DNA of 64,000 nucleotides from an uncultured Methanomassiliicoccales archaeon (GCA_959597175.1 CAUFXM010000002.1:1-64000), one strand, 5' to 3'; counted from the stretch's first letter, positions 50,980-59,156 are shown. Made by a program: numbers and translations. Notes: generated by a model from the letters alone, not told the origin.

Positions 50980-50993
50980 GTTGTTTTTACAAC
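50980..50993. promoter_or_regulatory. GTTGT-TTTT-ACAAC operator between hcp and crp-like gene
   Basis: A five-base inverted repeat with a four-base spacer lies between the TATA box (GTTAATATAA, about 50963-50972) and the start codon (51002) of the regulator, where bound protein would block transcription. Relative to hcp it lies just upstream of the minus-strand TATA reading (GTTATATTA), a position suited to activation. Confidence 0.5.
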
Positions 50994-51001
50994 TGATATC
51001 C

Positions 51002-52279
51002 ATGAGAGGGAAGGCCATCGTCCTGAGGAACACGGGATTGTTCGAGGGCATAGAGGACGGGGAGATGGATGCCATGCTGAAGTGCCTGGGGGCGTTCTCG
51101 CGCGTATACGCCAAGGACGAGTTCCTGTTCCGTCGCGGGGATCGTACCGACTGTCTCGGTGTGGTGCTGAGGGGGAACGTGAGGGAGGTCAGGGAGGACT
51201 GGTGGGGGAACCGCACGGTCCTCGCCGAACACGGTCCGGAGGGGACGATCTGCACCGAATACGCCTGCACCTCCGGCATACTGGACGTCAGCATCGTGGC
51301 GACGGAGGTAACGGAGGTCATGTACCTGGATGTGGCAAGGGTGGCCAACGTATGCTCGTCCTCATGCCAGTTCCACAACCGTCTGATTAAGAACCTGATG
51401 AGGTGTCTCGCCGGGGCGTCGCTCGGCATGAACCGCAGGCTGGACCAGCTGGCCAAGAGGTCCACAAGGGAGAAGATCTGCGCGTTCCTCTCGGACCAGG
51501 CCCGCCAGGCAGGGTCCAACGAGTTCATGATAGGGATGAACCGCCAGGAGATGGCGGACTACCTCGGTGTCGACCGCAGCGCCATGTCCACCGAGTTGGG
51601 GAAGCTCCAGAGGGACGGCATCATAGAGTTCAGGAGGAACCATTTCATCCTGAAGCGATCGGAGACGTCCCTCCCACTCCGCCGAGAACTCATCCAGGAA
51701 CGAGACCATGAAGTCATGGCGATGCTCCGCCATGCGTCTCGCCGTCGGGGTGTTCATCATGTCCCTGAGAAGCAGGAGCTTCTCGTGGAAGTGGTTCACT
51801 GTCGTGCCCTCGTTCCTTCTGTACGCGTCGTCGTCCATACCGAGGTTCGGGCCCTCCCCCGGGACGTGCATGGGGCGGCCCCTGCTCCCTCCGTAGGCGA
51901 ACGCCCTGGCTATGCCGACGGCGCCGATGGCGTCCAGCCTGTCTGCGTCCTGGACGATCATCCCCTCGAGGGAATCGGGGGTGACCGAGTCGGTCCCCCT
52001 GAACGAGACCTGGTCTATGATCCCCATGATCCTCTCCTGCACTCCCATGTCTATCCTCTCCGAATCCATGAAGCGCCTGGCGTTGGCGTGGCCGTTGTCG
52101 CCGAACAGCTTCCTGTCGTCCGCGTCATGGAGCAGCGCCGCCAGTCTGACCACCTCCATGTCCCCTCCCTCCCGGAGGCAGATGGCCATCGCCAGGTCGT
52201 GGACCCTGACGGTGTGCCAGATGTCGTGGCCGCCGCTGTCCCCCTCGAAGAGTCCGGCCACGAATTCCCTTGCGCGTGA
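51002..52279 (+). CDS. Crp/Fnr-family regulator (HcpR-like); frame lacks a stop at the expected end
   Basis: Residues 1 to about 220 form a cyclic-nucleotide-type sensor domain (RNTGLFEGIEDGEMDAMLKCL, FLFRRGDRTDCLGVVLRGNV) and a Crp-type helix-turn-helix (MNRQEMADYLGVDRSAMSTELGKLQRDGIIEFRRNHFILKR). In normal homologues the protein stops right after that, near base 51665. Here the frame continues for about 610 bases through the antisense of the convergent HD gene. The divergent position to hcp suggests control of the nitrosative stress gene. The ATG at 51002 is close to the predicted transcription start. The fold is certain, the true C-terminus is not. Confidence 0.8.
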   Translation: MRGKAIVLRNTGLFEGIEDGEMDAMLKCLGAFSRVYAKDEFLFRRGDRTDCLGVVLRGNVREVREDWWGNRTVLAEHGPEGTICTEYACTSGILDVSIVATEVTEVMYLDVARVANVCSSSCQFHNRLIKNLMRCLAGASLGMNRRLDQLAKRSTREKICAFLSDQARQAGSNEFMIGMNRQEMADYLGVDRSAMSTELGKLQRDGIIEFRRNHFILKRSETSLPLRRELIQERDHEVMAMLRHASRRRGVHHVPEKQELLVEVVHCRALVPSVRVVVHTEVRALPRDVHGAAPAPSVGERPGYADGADGVQPVCVLDDHPLEGIGGDRVGPPERDLVYDPHDPLLHSHVYPLRIHEAPGVGVAVVAEQLPVVRVMEQRRQSDHLHVPSLPEADGHRQVVDPDGVPDVVAAAVPLEESGHEFPCA

Positions 52280-52297
52280 GTAGACCGATCCGTCCAT
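51362..52297 (-). CDS. HD-domain phosphohydrolase; frame lacks a stop at the expected end
   Basis: Residues 1 to about 215 are a clear HD hydrolase (YedJ/YpgQ-like): GHDIWHTVRVHDLAMAI with the first His, LAALLHDADDRKL with the HD pair, and IVQDADRLDAIGAVGIARAFAYGG with the last metal ligand Asp. Homologues end soon after EFSAEWEGRL, near base 51680. From there the frame runs on, without stop, through the antisense strand of the Crp/Fnr gene to 51362. The enzyme probably cleaves nucleotides or phosphomonoesters; the substrate is unknown. Confidence 0.8.
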   Translation of the reverse strand: MDGSVYSRAREFVAGLFEGDSGGHDIWHTVRVHDLAMAICLREGGDMEVVRLAALLHDADDRKLFGDNGHANARRFMDSERIDMGVQERIMGIIDQVSFRGTDSVTPDSLEGMIVQDADRLDAIGAVGIARAFAYGGSRGRPMHVPGEGPNLGMDDDAYRRNEGTTVNHFHEKLLLLRDMMNTPTARRMAEHRHDFMVSFLDEFSAEWEGRLRSLQDEMVPPELYDAVPLELPQLGGHGAAVDTEVVRHLLAVHPYHELVGPCLAGLVREERADLLPCGPLGQLVQPAVHAERRPGETPHQVLNQTVVELA

Positions 52298-52371
52298 GGG
52301 AGGGTGACGGCCTGCCCGGATATCATCCCTGCGACCGCCAACGTATTATCAGTGCCGGGGGATAACCGGTC

Positions 52372-52779
52372 ATGGACAGGTACGTTCTCGTGGATCACAC
52401 CGCCGACATGATGGTCAGGGCGTTCGGCGACACCCTTGAGGAGTGCTTCGCCAACGCGGGTTACGCGTTATTCGACCAGACCGTCGATCTGTCCAACGTG
52501 GGCACGTCGGAGGAGACGGAGTTCCGCGTCACCGGGATCGACGATGAGGACAGGCTATACTCTTTCCTCTCGGAGCTGCTGTTCATCGAGGACTGCGACA
52601 ACTTGATCCTGAAGGAGTTCGAGGTGTCTTTCGAGGGCGACGACGTGGTGTGTCGTGCCAGAGGCGAGAGGCTGGACCGTTCCAGGCACAGGGTCAGGTC
52701 GGAGGTGAAGGCGGTGACGTACCATATGATGGAGGTCGACCGCGGGACCCCTGCGGTGACCGTTCTTTTCGATGTGTGA
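52372..52779 (+). CDS. Archease
   Basis: A 135-residue archease, the small acidic chaperone that activates the RNA ligase RtcB and modulates tRNA-modifying enzymes. Family motifs are DHTADMMVRAFGDTLEECFANAGYALF at the N-terminus (metal-binding Asp residues), YSFLSELLFIEDCDNLILKEFEV in the middle, and VKAVTYHMMEV followed by a terminal Asp near the C-terminus. A CGTATTATCA box 25 bases before the ATG predicts a leaderless mRNA. RtcB is not adjacent. Confidence 0.95.
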   Translation: MDRYVLVDHTADMMVRAFGDTLEECFANAGYALFDQTVDLSNVGTSEETEFRVTGIDDEDRLYSFLSELLFIEDCDNLILKEFEVSFEGDDVVCRARGERLDRSRHRVRSEVKAVTYHMMEVDRGTPAVTVLFDV

Positions 52780-52923
52780 CGTGACCCGTGCCTCCGTCCC
52801 GGTGACGCCGGTGGCCGGACGCATCGAAACGTCAACCGGCGTCCGGGAATGTACGGGCCCCAGCGGGGATGCGAAGCAGATCGACGGATGATGCATGTTG
52901 AAGCAGTCCGAGCGTCGTGCAGG

Positions 52924-53805
52924 TCACTTTCCCCTCACAGAGTCCAGTATGTACTCCGCATACCTTTTCGCCACATTGATCCCGGTGACCTTCTCGAACG
53001 TCGAAAAGAACGCATTCGAGTTGACTTCGCAGACATAGTATGTATCGTCAGGACCGAACAACAGGTCTATTCCGCAATAGTCCAGCTTCAGCGTCCTGGT
53101 CACGTTCAGAGCGATATCCCTTATCTCATCGTCGACCGGAAACAACAGGCCCTCCCCACCATTGCCGATGTTCGAGCGGAAATCGTTCTCCGACGAACGC
53201 AGCATCGCTCCGATCACCTGGTCCCCGATGACTATCACGCGGACATCCTTCCCGTAGCTCGTATCGATGTACTCTTGGAACAGATGTTCCACGCATTTGA
53301 GTCTCTCCATGATGTCCAGGAGCTCATTCCGGTTCGAGATCAGGTGCACCCCCTTGCCGAGGGAACCGTAGCACTCCTTCACCACGAGAGGGTATGACAG
53401 CTCCGACTCTATCCTCTCGACGGTTTCGTCCTTGATCCTTTCTTCGGGAGCATAGCATAGGAGCCCCGGCATCGTTTTCGGAATCCTGACCCCCGAGCCC
53501 GCGAGCTCGTAGTACGTCATCATCTTGTCGTCACAGGCCATGATCCCATCGTATGGGTTGAACAGCGGCACACCCAGCTTCGACAGGCCCCGGAGGGTGT
53601 ATTTGTCCTTGTCCAGGTAAACGATGAAATCGTAATCCGCGCAGGAACAGCAGATGCGATCCCCGTCTATCATCGTGAGGAACGAGTCGTTGTGGATGAT
53701 GTCCGCCGCCACGCCCTTCCTCTCGAACTCCTCTTTAAGCCTACGGGGCTGATACAAAGCGTCGGCATTGGTGGAGTATGCGTTGATTATTATTGCTCCC
53801 CTCAT
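52924..53805 (-). CDS. RimK-like ATP-grasp ligase
   Basis: A 293-residue ATP-grasp enzyme of the RimK/MptN/CofF type. Residues 1-100 form the preATP-grasp domain; then KECYGSLGKGVHLI (ATP-binding glycine loop), FQEYIDTSYGKDVRVIVIGDQVIGAMLR, and the metal-binding YCGIDLLFGPDDTYYVCEVNSNAFFSTFEKVTG. In methanogens relatives add glutamate to coenzyme F420 or tetrahydrosarcinapterin; the substrate here is unknown. ATG 53805 with AGGTG nearby is preferred to 53892. The coding sequence is visibly less GC-rich than neighbouring genes, a hint of later acquisition. Confidence 0.87.
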   Translation of the reverse strand: MRGAIIINAYSTNADALYQPRRLKEEFERKGVAADIIHNDSFLTMIDGDRICCSCADYDFIVYLDKDKYTLRGLSKLGVPLFNPYDGIMACDDKMMTYYELAGSGVRIPKTMPGLLCYAPEERIKDETVERIESELSYPLVVKECYGSLGKGVHLISNRNELLDIMERLKCVEHLFQEYIDTSYGKDVRVIVIGDQVIGAMLRSSENDFRSNIGNGGEGLLFPVDDEIRDIALNVTRTLKLDYCGIDLLFGPDDTYYVCEVNSNAFFSTFEKVTGINVAKRYAEYILDSVRGK

Positions 53806-54071
53806 CACTTCACACCTGCGATAGCCACGAATGTCTCGTCCACATACAAGTCTCTGACGTTCGGACCCTCTTCGCTGAACGACGGCGATCAATCGTGAAG
53901 GGTTCTCATCCGGGATCCTCTAAAGATCCCAGGAAACCCGGATGCCGTCTATGCGAGGACAGCTGACTGGGATGCGATCCCCAGAACGGTCGCTCGTATC
54001 GCAGATGATGCACACAACGTCACGTCCCGTTCCCGAGCCAACATAATATTAAGGGAATGACATGCCCGCTT
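53806..54071. other. Intergenic region with hairpin and formyltransferase promoter
   Basis: No convincing gene was seen in these 266 bases. They hold an imperfect hairpin at 53907-53944 (CATCCGGG...CCCGGATG with an inner GATC/GATC pairing) and an ATAATATTA TATA box at about 54041-54050. The TATA box is 26 bases before the formyltransferase ATG. Confidence 0.4.
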
Positions 54072-54893
54072 ATGCTCAAACTAGGCTGGTTCTCCACCGG
54101 GAGGGGACCGGGGTCCCGCAACCTGCTCAAGGCCATAACGGACGGGAAGGAGCGGGGCGAACTCGACATCGAGATATCTTTCGTGTTCTGCAACTGGGAC
54201 AACACCGAGGAGGACAACCCGAAAAGGGAGCAGAGGCAGCTGTTCTTCGACATGGTGAGGGGTTACGGCATCCCGCTGGTGACGCTTTCGTGGAAGAAGT
54301 TCAAACCGGAGCTCTGGAGCGAGGACCAGACCGCCTGGAGGGATGAGTACGGGAGGGAGCTCAGGAGGCTCACGTCGGAATACCCGTTCGACCTCGGAAT
54401 CCTGGCGGGATACATGATGTGGATGGACGACGAGACCTGCAGGGAGTACGACATGCTCAATCTCCACCCGGCGCTGCCGGACGGCCCGAAGGGGACCTGG
54501 CAGGAGGTCATCTGGCAGCTCATCTCGGAGGGCGCCGACCGCCAGGGCGTGATGATGCACATGTGCACCGAGGAGTGGGACCGCGGGGCGGCCGTGACGT
54601 ACTGCGGGTTCCCCATCCGCGGAGGGGACTACGACGCCCTCTGGGCCGGGATGGGCGAGAAGCTCCGCACATCGACCCTGGACGAGGTCAAGGCCCGCGA
54701 GGGCACGGACGAGCCGCTCTTCAAGAGGATCCGCGAGGACGGGGCCAAGCGCGAGCTCCCGCTGATCGTCGCCACCGTCGGCGCCTTCGCCGAGGGCAGG
54801 GTGAGGATCGAGGGCAAGAGGCTATACGCCGGAGACGAGCCCCTGGACGGTCCGTACGACCTGTCCGAGAGGGTGGACGCGCGCCTGGGGTGA
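54072..54893 (+). CDS. Formyltransferase-fold protein (PurN-like)
   Basis: A 273-residue protein of the formyl_trans_N fold. It begins LKLGWFSTGRGPGSRNLL, like the phosphate-binding loop of PurN, and keeps the catalytic Asn and His in LNLHPALPDGPKGTW and a downstream Asp in TEEWDRGAAVTYC. It should transfer a one-carbon formyl group or use the same chemistry on another substrate; its length and C-terminus differ from PurN (about 200 residues), so the acceptor is uncertain. The ATG at 54072 lies 26 bases after a TATA box. The next gene follows after four bases. Confidence 0.78.
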   Translation: MLKLGWFSTGRGPGSRNLLKAITDGKERGELDIEISFVFCNWDNTEEDNPKREQRQLFFDMVRGYGIPLVTLSWKKFKPELWSEDQTAWRDEYGRELRRLTSEYPFDLGILAGYMMWMDDETCREYDMLNLHPALPDGPKGTWQEVIWQLISEGADRQGVMMHMCTEEWDRGAAVTYCGFPIRGGDYDALWAGMGEKLRTSTLDEVKAREGTDEPLFKRIREDGAKRELPLIVATVGAFAEGRVRIEGKRLYAGDEPLDGPYDLSERVDARLG

Positions 54894-54897
54894 TCCG

Positions 54898-56007
54898 ATG
54901 CCCGGGGAGTTCGATCCGGTGGAGGAGCTGGGACTGTTCCCAGACAGGATATTCGTGTGCAACTGCCGCGGGTTCCTGACGATGAACAACTACATGCGCG
55001 ACCTGTGCGCCAGGTTCATCCGCAACGGTGCGCACTTCTACGACGTGCTCGTCAGGTACGACGAGCTCACCGCCTACGTCCTGGGCAGGGAGGAGGCCAC
55101 CGCAGGGAACAGCCTGAAATGGGCCGTGCCCTTCCTGAAGGCCAACGGGGCCACCGACCATCTTGTCAACAGGTTCGGCCGCGAGGACATGAGGCTCATG
55201 CCGGGGGCGGGGGAGGCCATACGCTACATCTCCAACCTGATGCCGTCGTTCATCAGCACCTCGATCTTCGAGCACGGGATGATGGAGGTGAACCAGGAGC
55301 TCGGAATGCCGCTTTGCGACACGGCCTGCTCGAGGATGGAGCTCGACCAGGTCCAGTTCGGCAGGGCGGAGGCCCGCAAGCTGAGGGAGATGGCCGAGGA
55401 GATATCCTCCCTGAGGATCCCGAGGCTGGAGTACGAGCTCAACGTCCCCATGGAGGTGGACCCGTCGGACGTGAAGATCATCAGGACCCTGGACTCCATA
55501 CTCCAGGACAGGATCCCGGAGATGGCCGCCATGAGCCTCATGGAGTCGGTCGTGCCGATGACCTCCCACAAGAAGGCATACCAGCTGCTGGACATCAGGC
55601 GCCAGACCAACATCGACCTCGATTCGACCTTCTACATGGGCGGCGACAACACGGACTTCCAGGCCCTGGATCTGGTCAGGGACAGCGGAGGGGTCGCCGT
55701 GTCGTTCAACGGGACCGATTTCGCCGTGAGGGGCAGCACGGTCGCCATCATGTCCAAGGACGCCACGGTGGGCGCGGTGTTCGCGGAGCAGTTCTACAAC
55801 CGCGGGATAGAGGCTGTGCTCCAGCTCGCCAACAACTGGGACAGGAAGTACCTGAAGAGCGAGGACTTCCCGGACGAGAACCTGGTGGCCAGGATGCTGC
55901 AGGCCCATCCCAGGAAGCTGCCGGAGGTCTTCGTGGTGGACCGCAAGAACGTGGATGAGGTCGCCGAGAAGAGCGCGGCGTATCGCAAGAAGCTACTGGG
56001 GGTCTGA
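54898..56007 (+). CDS. EhaR-like HAD-fold protein with degenerate catalytic site
   Basis: A 369-residue protein resembling the methanogen family annotated as energy-converting hydrogenase A subunit R, a HAD-like fold. Landmarks are FIRNGAHFYDVLVRYDELTAYVL, LKWAVPFLKANGATD, MPGAGEAIRYISNLMPSFISTSIFEHG and HAD motif IV MGGDNTDFQALDLV. The HAD nucleophile motif DxD is replaced by N22-C-R24, so phosphatase chemistry is unlikely. GGTGAT before the ATG overlaps the stop of the formyltransferase gene; the two form an operon. A tRNA-Glu gene on the other strand follows. A link to the Ech complex is speculative. Confidence 0.65.
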   Translation: MPGEFDPVEELGLFPDRIFVCNCRGFLTMNNYMRDLCARFIRNGAHFYDVLVRYDELTAYVLGREEATAGNSLKWAVPFLKANGATDHLVNRFGREDMRLMPGAGEAIRYISNLMPSFISTSIFEHGMMEVNQELGMPLCDTACSRMELDQVQFGRAEARKLREMAEEISSLRIPRLEYELNVPMEVDPSDVKIIRTLDSILQDRIPEMAAMSLMESVVPMTSHKKAYQLLDIRRQTNIDLDSTFYMGGDNTDFQALDLVRDSGGVAVSFNGTDFAVRGSTVAIMSKDATVGAVFAEQFYNRGIEAVLQLANNWDRKYLKSEDFPDENLVARMLQAHPRKLPEVFVVDRKNVDEVAEKSAAYRKKLLGV

Positions 56008-56015
56008 GGGCGGTA

Positions 56016-56091
56016 TGGTGCTCTGGCCGGGATTCGAACCCGGGTGTCGGCCTCGAAAGGGCCGAATGATTGGCCGCTACACTACCAGAGC
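56016..56091 (-). tRNA. tRNA-Glu (anticodon UUC), CCA encoded
   Basis: On the minus strand GCTCTGG pairs with CCAGAGC. Anticodon stem CGGCC/GGCCG encloses CTTTCGA with anticodon TTC, and the T arm CCGGG-TTCGAAT-CCCGG is canonical. The gene ends ACCA, so the 3'-CCA is encoded, unlike tRNA-Pro at 18.8 kb. A TTATAAATAAGG box lies about 26 bases upstream (plus-strand 56110-56125). Confidence 0.95.
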
Positions 56092-56228
56092 GTACCCAGT
56101 CCCATCGCGACCTTATTTATAACGGTTGCGAGACCGTCTCCGCCGGAGGGCACGGTCGCCCCCGCACGGTCCTACGAAGAACCTTTTTATACCGTTCCCT
56201 TAATCGCGTCACATTCGGAGTGAGAAAT

Positions 56229-56558
56229 ATGGCCGATAACGCACCGCTGGAAAGTCCGGATGAGGACGTAACACGTGTACGTCTTCCCAATATCAAGGAA
56301 GCGGAGATGTTCGGGATAGCGGACCAGCTGCTCGGCGCCTCCAAGATCAAGGTCATGTGCGAGGACGGGGTGTCCCGCGTTGGCCGCATACCCGGGAAGA
56401 TCAAGAAGAGGATGTGGATAAGGGAGGGGGACCTCCTGATCATCTCCGTCTGGGACTTCCAGCCCGACAAATGCGACATCAGGTTCAGGTACACCAAGAC
56501 CCAGGCCGTCAACCTCAGCAAGAGGGGCAAGGTCCCGAAGAACCTGGACATATTCTGA
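56229..56558 (+). CDS. eif1A: Translation initiation factor aIF-1A
   Basis: A 109-residue OB-fold initiation factor that binds the small-subunit A-site and aids start-site scanning. Family signature RVRLPNIKEAEMFGIADQLLGASKIKVMCEDGVSRVGRIPGKIKKRMWIREGDLLIISVWDF is complete, with the usual acidic N-terminus and basic C-terminus. The ATG at 56229 has GGAGTGA upstream; a TTTTTATACC box at 56181-56190 opens the operon. It is the first of eight genes for translation and small-subunit maturation. Confidence 0.96.
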   Translation: MADNAPLESPDEDVTRVRLPNIKEAEMFGIADQLLGASKIKVMCEDGVSRVGRIPGKIKKRMWIREGDLLIISVWDFQPDKCDIRFRYTKTQAVNLSKRGKVPKNLDIF

Positions 56559-56571
56559 AGAAGGGAGCCGC

Positions 56572-57369
56572 ATGTCCTCCTATGAGGAGGCGTACGCATA
56601 CCTCGAGAGGCATGTGGACGCCCTTAAGACCAACCGCACCGGAGACGAGAGGCAGACCGATGCGGAGGTCTTCGACAAGAAGACCCTTCTGACGATCTAC
56701 GACATGATGACCTCGGGGTACATCGACCAGGTGCACTACCCCATATCGACAGGGAAGGAGGGCAACGTCTTCTACGCCACCGACGAGGACGGTGACGGGA
56801 TGGCCCTCAAGATCTTCCGCACCTCCACGTCCACGTTCAAGAGGGTGTCCAAGTACGTGGAGGGCGATCCCAGGTTCAGAGGGGTCACCGGCAACAGGTG
56901 GAAGATGATCTACGCCTGGGTGAACAAGGAGTTCAGGAACCTGATGAGGTACAGCGAGGCCGGGATCCCGGTGCCAGAGCCCATAACGTTCGCCCATAAC
57001 TGCCTGCTCATGGAGTACATCGGCGACGAGACAGGGCCCGCCCCCCAGCTCAAGGATGTGGTCCTGGACGACCCCACGGAGACCTACGACGAGGTGATAT
57101 CCTTCATCATAGACGGATGGCAGGACGCCCATCTGGTCCACGGGGACCTGAGCGAGTACAACATCCTGATGTGGGAGGGCCAGCCGATCATGATAGACGT
57201 GGGCCAGGCGATGACCGCCGACCATTACAACTCCAAGGAGCTGCTCGAGAGGGACATCCGCAACATCAACGCCTTCTTCAGGAGGAGGGAAGCCGACGTC
57301 ATAGACGACAAGGTCGTGTACGAGGAGGCCCTCAGCGGGAAGGACGACGAAGAGGAGGACGAGGAATGA
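56572..57369 (+). CDS. rio1: RIO1-type serine/threonine kinase
   Basis: A 265-residue RIO kinase of the Rio1 group, required for small-subunit maturation. Motifs are PISTGKEGNVFYA (RIO glycine loop), the catalytic Lys in GMALKIFRTSTSTFKR, VHGDLSEYNILM (catalytic Asp) and PIMIDVGQAMT (metal Asp). It ends in an acidic tail. It starts 13 bases after aIF1A and overlaps the next gene by four bases. Confidence 0.95.
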   Translation: MSSYEEAYAYLERHVDALKTNRTGDERQTDAEVFDKKTLLTIYDMMTSGYIDQVHYPISTGKEGNVFYATDEDGDGMALKIFRTSTSTFKRVSKYVEGDPRFRGVTGNRWKMIYAWVNKEFRNLMRYSEAGIPVPEPITFAHNCLLMEYIGDETGPAPQLKDVVLDDPTETYDEVISFIIDGWQDAHLVHGDLSEYNILMWEGQPIMIDVGQAMTADHYNSKELLERDIRNINAFFRRREADVIDDKVVYEEALSGKDDEEEDEE

Positions 57370-57914
57370 GATCGATTAGGGTCCCGGCGGACAGGGTCGG
57401 GACGCTCATAGGCAAGAATGGAGAGACGAAGAAGACCCTCCAGAGCATCTCGGGGATCAAGCTGGAGATCGACACCGAGGAGGGGGAGGTCATCATCCAC
57501 GACGACGTGGAGCTGGAGGACCCCACCATGGCCCTCAAGATCATGGACGTCGTGAGGGCGGTCGGCAGGGGGTTCAACCCGGACAAGGCCATGAGGCTGT
57601 TCGACGACGACGAGTACCTGGAGGTCGTCGACCTGAAGGAGTTCGTCGGGGACAGGACCAACCAGGTCACCAGGATCAGGGGAAGGCTAATCGGGAAGGA
57701 CGGGAAGACCCGCAGGATCATCGAGGACCTCACCGGATGCGACATGGTGATCTACGGGAACACCGTCGCTCTGATCGGGAACTCAATCAGCCTCCCGGTG
57801 GCCAAGCATGCGGTGGAGCTCATCCTCCAGGGAAGCGAGCACGCCACCGTGTACCACTACCTGGAGAGCCAGCGCCCGAGGCTCAGGATAGCCGAGATGG
57901 GCTTCGATCTGTGA
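57366..57914 (+). CDS. KH-domain ribosome biogenesis protein (Pno1/Dim2 homologue)
   Basis: A 182-residue protein with two KH domains: GTLIGKNGETKKTLQSISG in the first and GRLIGKDGKTRRIIEDLTGCDMVIYGNTVALIG in the second. Eukaryotic Pno1/Dim2 acts with Dim1 (KsgA) and Rio kinases on 3'-end 18S maturation; the archaeal gene sits with both relatives in this operon. Start overlaps the RIO1 stop (ATGA). Confidence 0.93.
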   Translation: MRSIRVPADRVGTLIGKNGETKKTLQSISGIKLEIDTEEGEVIIHDDVELEDPTMALKIMDVVRAVGRGFNPDKAMRLFDDDEYLEVVDLKEFVGDRTNQVTRIRGRLIGKDGKTRRIIEDLTGCDMVIYGNTVALIGNSISLPVAKHAVELILQGSEHATVYHYLESQRPRLRIAEMGFDL

Positions 57915-57923
57915 GGCGGTCCC

Positions 57924-59147
57924 ATGGAGGAGTGGATCCACGAGAACTTCGACAAGGCCCGCGCGCTGGCCGAGACCGGTCTGTGCGACCACTGTCTGGG
58001 CCGTATGTTCGGGAAGATAGGCACCGGCATGACCAACGACCTCAGGGGCCGCATGATACGCGAGGCCCTGGCTGAAGAGGGCATCGACGCCCCCGCCGAC
58101 GAGTTCTGCCCGCTTTGCGAGAACGTCTTCGACCTGCTGGACAGGTTCGCCGAGGCCGCGGCCGACGCGATCAACCCCATCGAGTCGGACAATTTCCTCA
58201 TAGGCACCAGGGTGGAGCCGGAGATCGCGAAGAGGGAGAAGGAGATCTGGGAGGAGTACGGCCTGGACCAGGCGGAGCCGATAAAGGCGGAGCTCAACAG
58301 GGAGATCGGGAAGCTGGCGCTGCCGATGATCCACCGTCCTGTGGAGTTCAGGAACCCGCAGGTGGTGGCGTGCGTGGACACGCGCTTCGCCGACGTCGCC
58401 GTGGACATATCCCCGATATTCATCGCAGGGCGCTACAACAAGTTCAGCCGCGAGATCCCGCAGACCATCTGGCCGTGCAGGGTGTGCCACGGGAAGGGGT
58501 GCGACCACTGTCATGGCAAGGGCAAGATGTATGAAACATCGGTTCAGGAGATCATAGGGGATGTCGCCCTGGAGATGACCGGGGGGACGGAGCACTTCTT
58601 CCACGGGATGGGCAGGGAGGACATAGACGCCCGCATGCTGGGGGACGGCAGGCCGTTCGTCCTCGAGATAAGCAACCCGAGGGTCAGGAGGATAGATCTG
58701 GATGAGCTCAAGGAGAGGGCCGACAACGACCTTGCCGCTTTCCAGGACCTGCACTATGTCCAGCGCGAGGCTGTGGAGAGGTACAAGGAGGCGGCTGCCG
58801 ACAAGGTGTACCGCGTCCACGTCCTAGCAGATGGTAAAGTTAATAAAGAGGCAGTAGTTGAGGTTGCCTTATCGTTCAAGGACGCCAATATAGATCAGAG
58901 GACTCCACGCCGTGTCGAGCACAGAAGGGCCGACCTGGTTAGGAAGAGGAGGATCCACTGGGTCGAGGCGGACGCGATAACCGACGACTCGTTCGACCTC
59001 GAGTTGGAGACCGACTCGGGTACGTACGTGAAGGAGTTCGTGTCCGGGGACGACGGCAGGAGCACGCCCAGCTTCTCGGAGAGGCTGGGGGTTCAGTGCC
59101 GCGTCGAGACTCTCGACGTGTTGGCGATCAACTATCACGAACCATGA
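57924..59147 (+). CDS. pus10: tRNA pseudouridine synthase Pus10
   Basis: A 407-residue Pus10, which makes pseudouridine 54 and 55 in archaeal tRNA. Its N-terminal zinc motifs are CDHCLGRMFG and CPLCENVFDLL; catalytic Asp lies in GMGREDIDARMLGDGRPFVLEI; the C-terminal part has the family's DSGTYVKEFVSGDDGRSTPSFSERLG. Bases 58829-58868 are strikingly AT-rich with codons such as GTA, GTT and TTA that are rare around it. It begins nine bases after the Pno1 gene and ends nine bases before L21e. Confidence 0.95.
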   Translation: MEEWIHENFDKARALAETGLCDHCLGRMFGKIGTGMTNDLRGRMIREALAEEGIDAPADEFCPLCENVFDLLDRFAEAAADAINPIESDNFLIGTRVEPEIAKREKEIWEEYGLDQAEPIKAELNREIGKLALPMIHRPVEFRNPQVVACVDTRFADVAVDISPIFIAGRYNKFSREIPQTIWPCRVCHGKGCDHCHGKGKMYETSVQEIIGDVALEMTGGTEHFFHGMGREDIDARMLGDGRPFVLEISNPRVRRIDLDELKERADNDLAAFQDLHYVQREAVERYKEAAADKVYRVHVLADGKVNKEAVVEVALSFKDANIDQRTPRRVEHRRADLVRKRRIHWVEADAITDDSFDLELETDSGTYVKEFVSGDDGRSTPSFSERLGVQCRVETLDVLAINYHEP

Positions 59148-59156
59148 GGGATTAAA

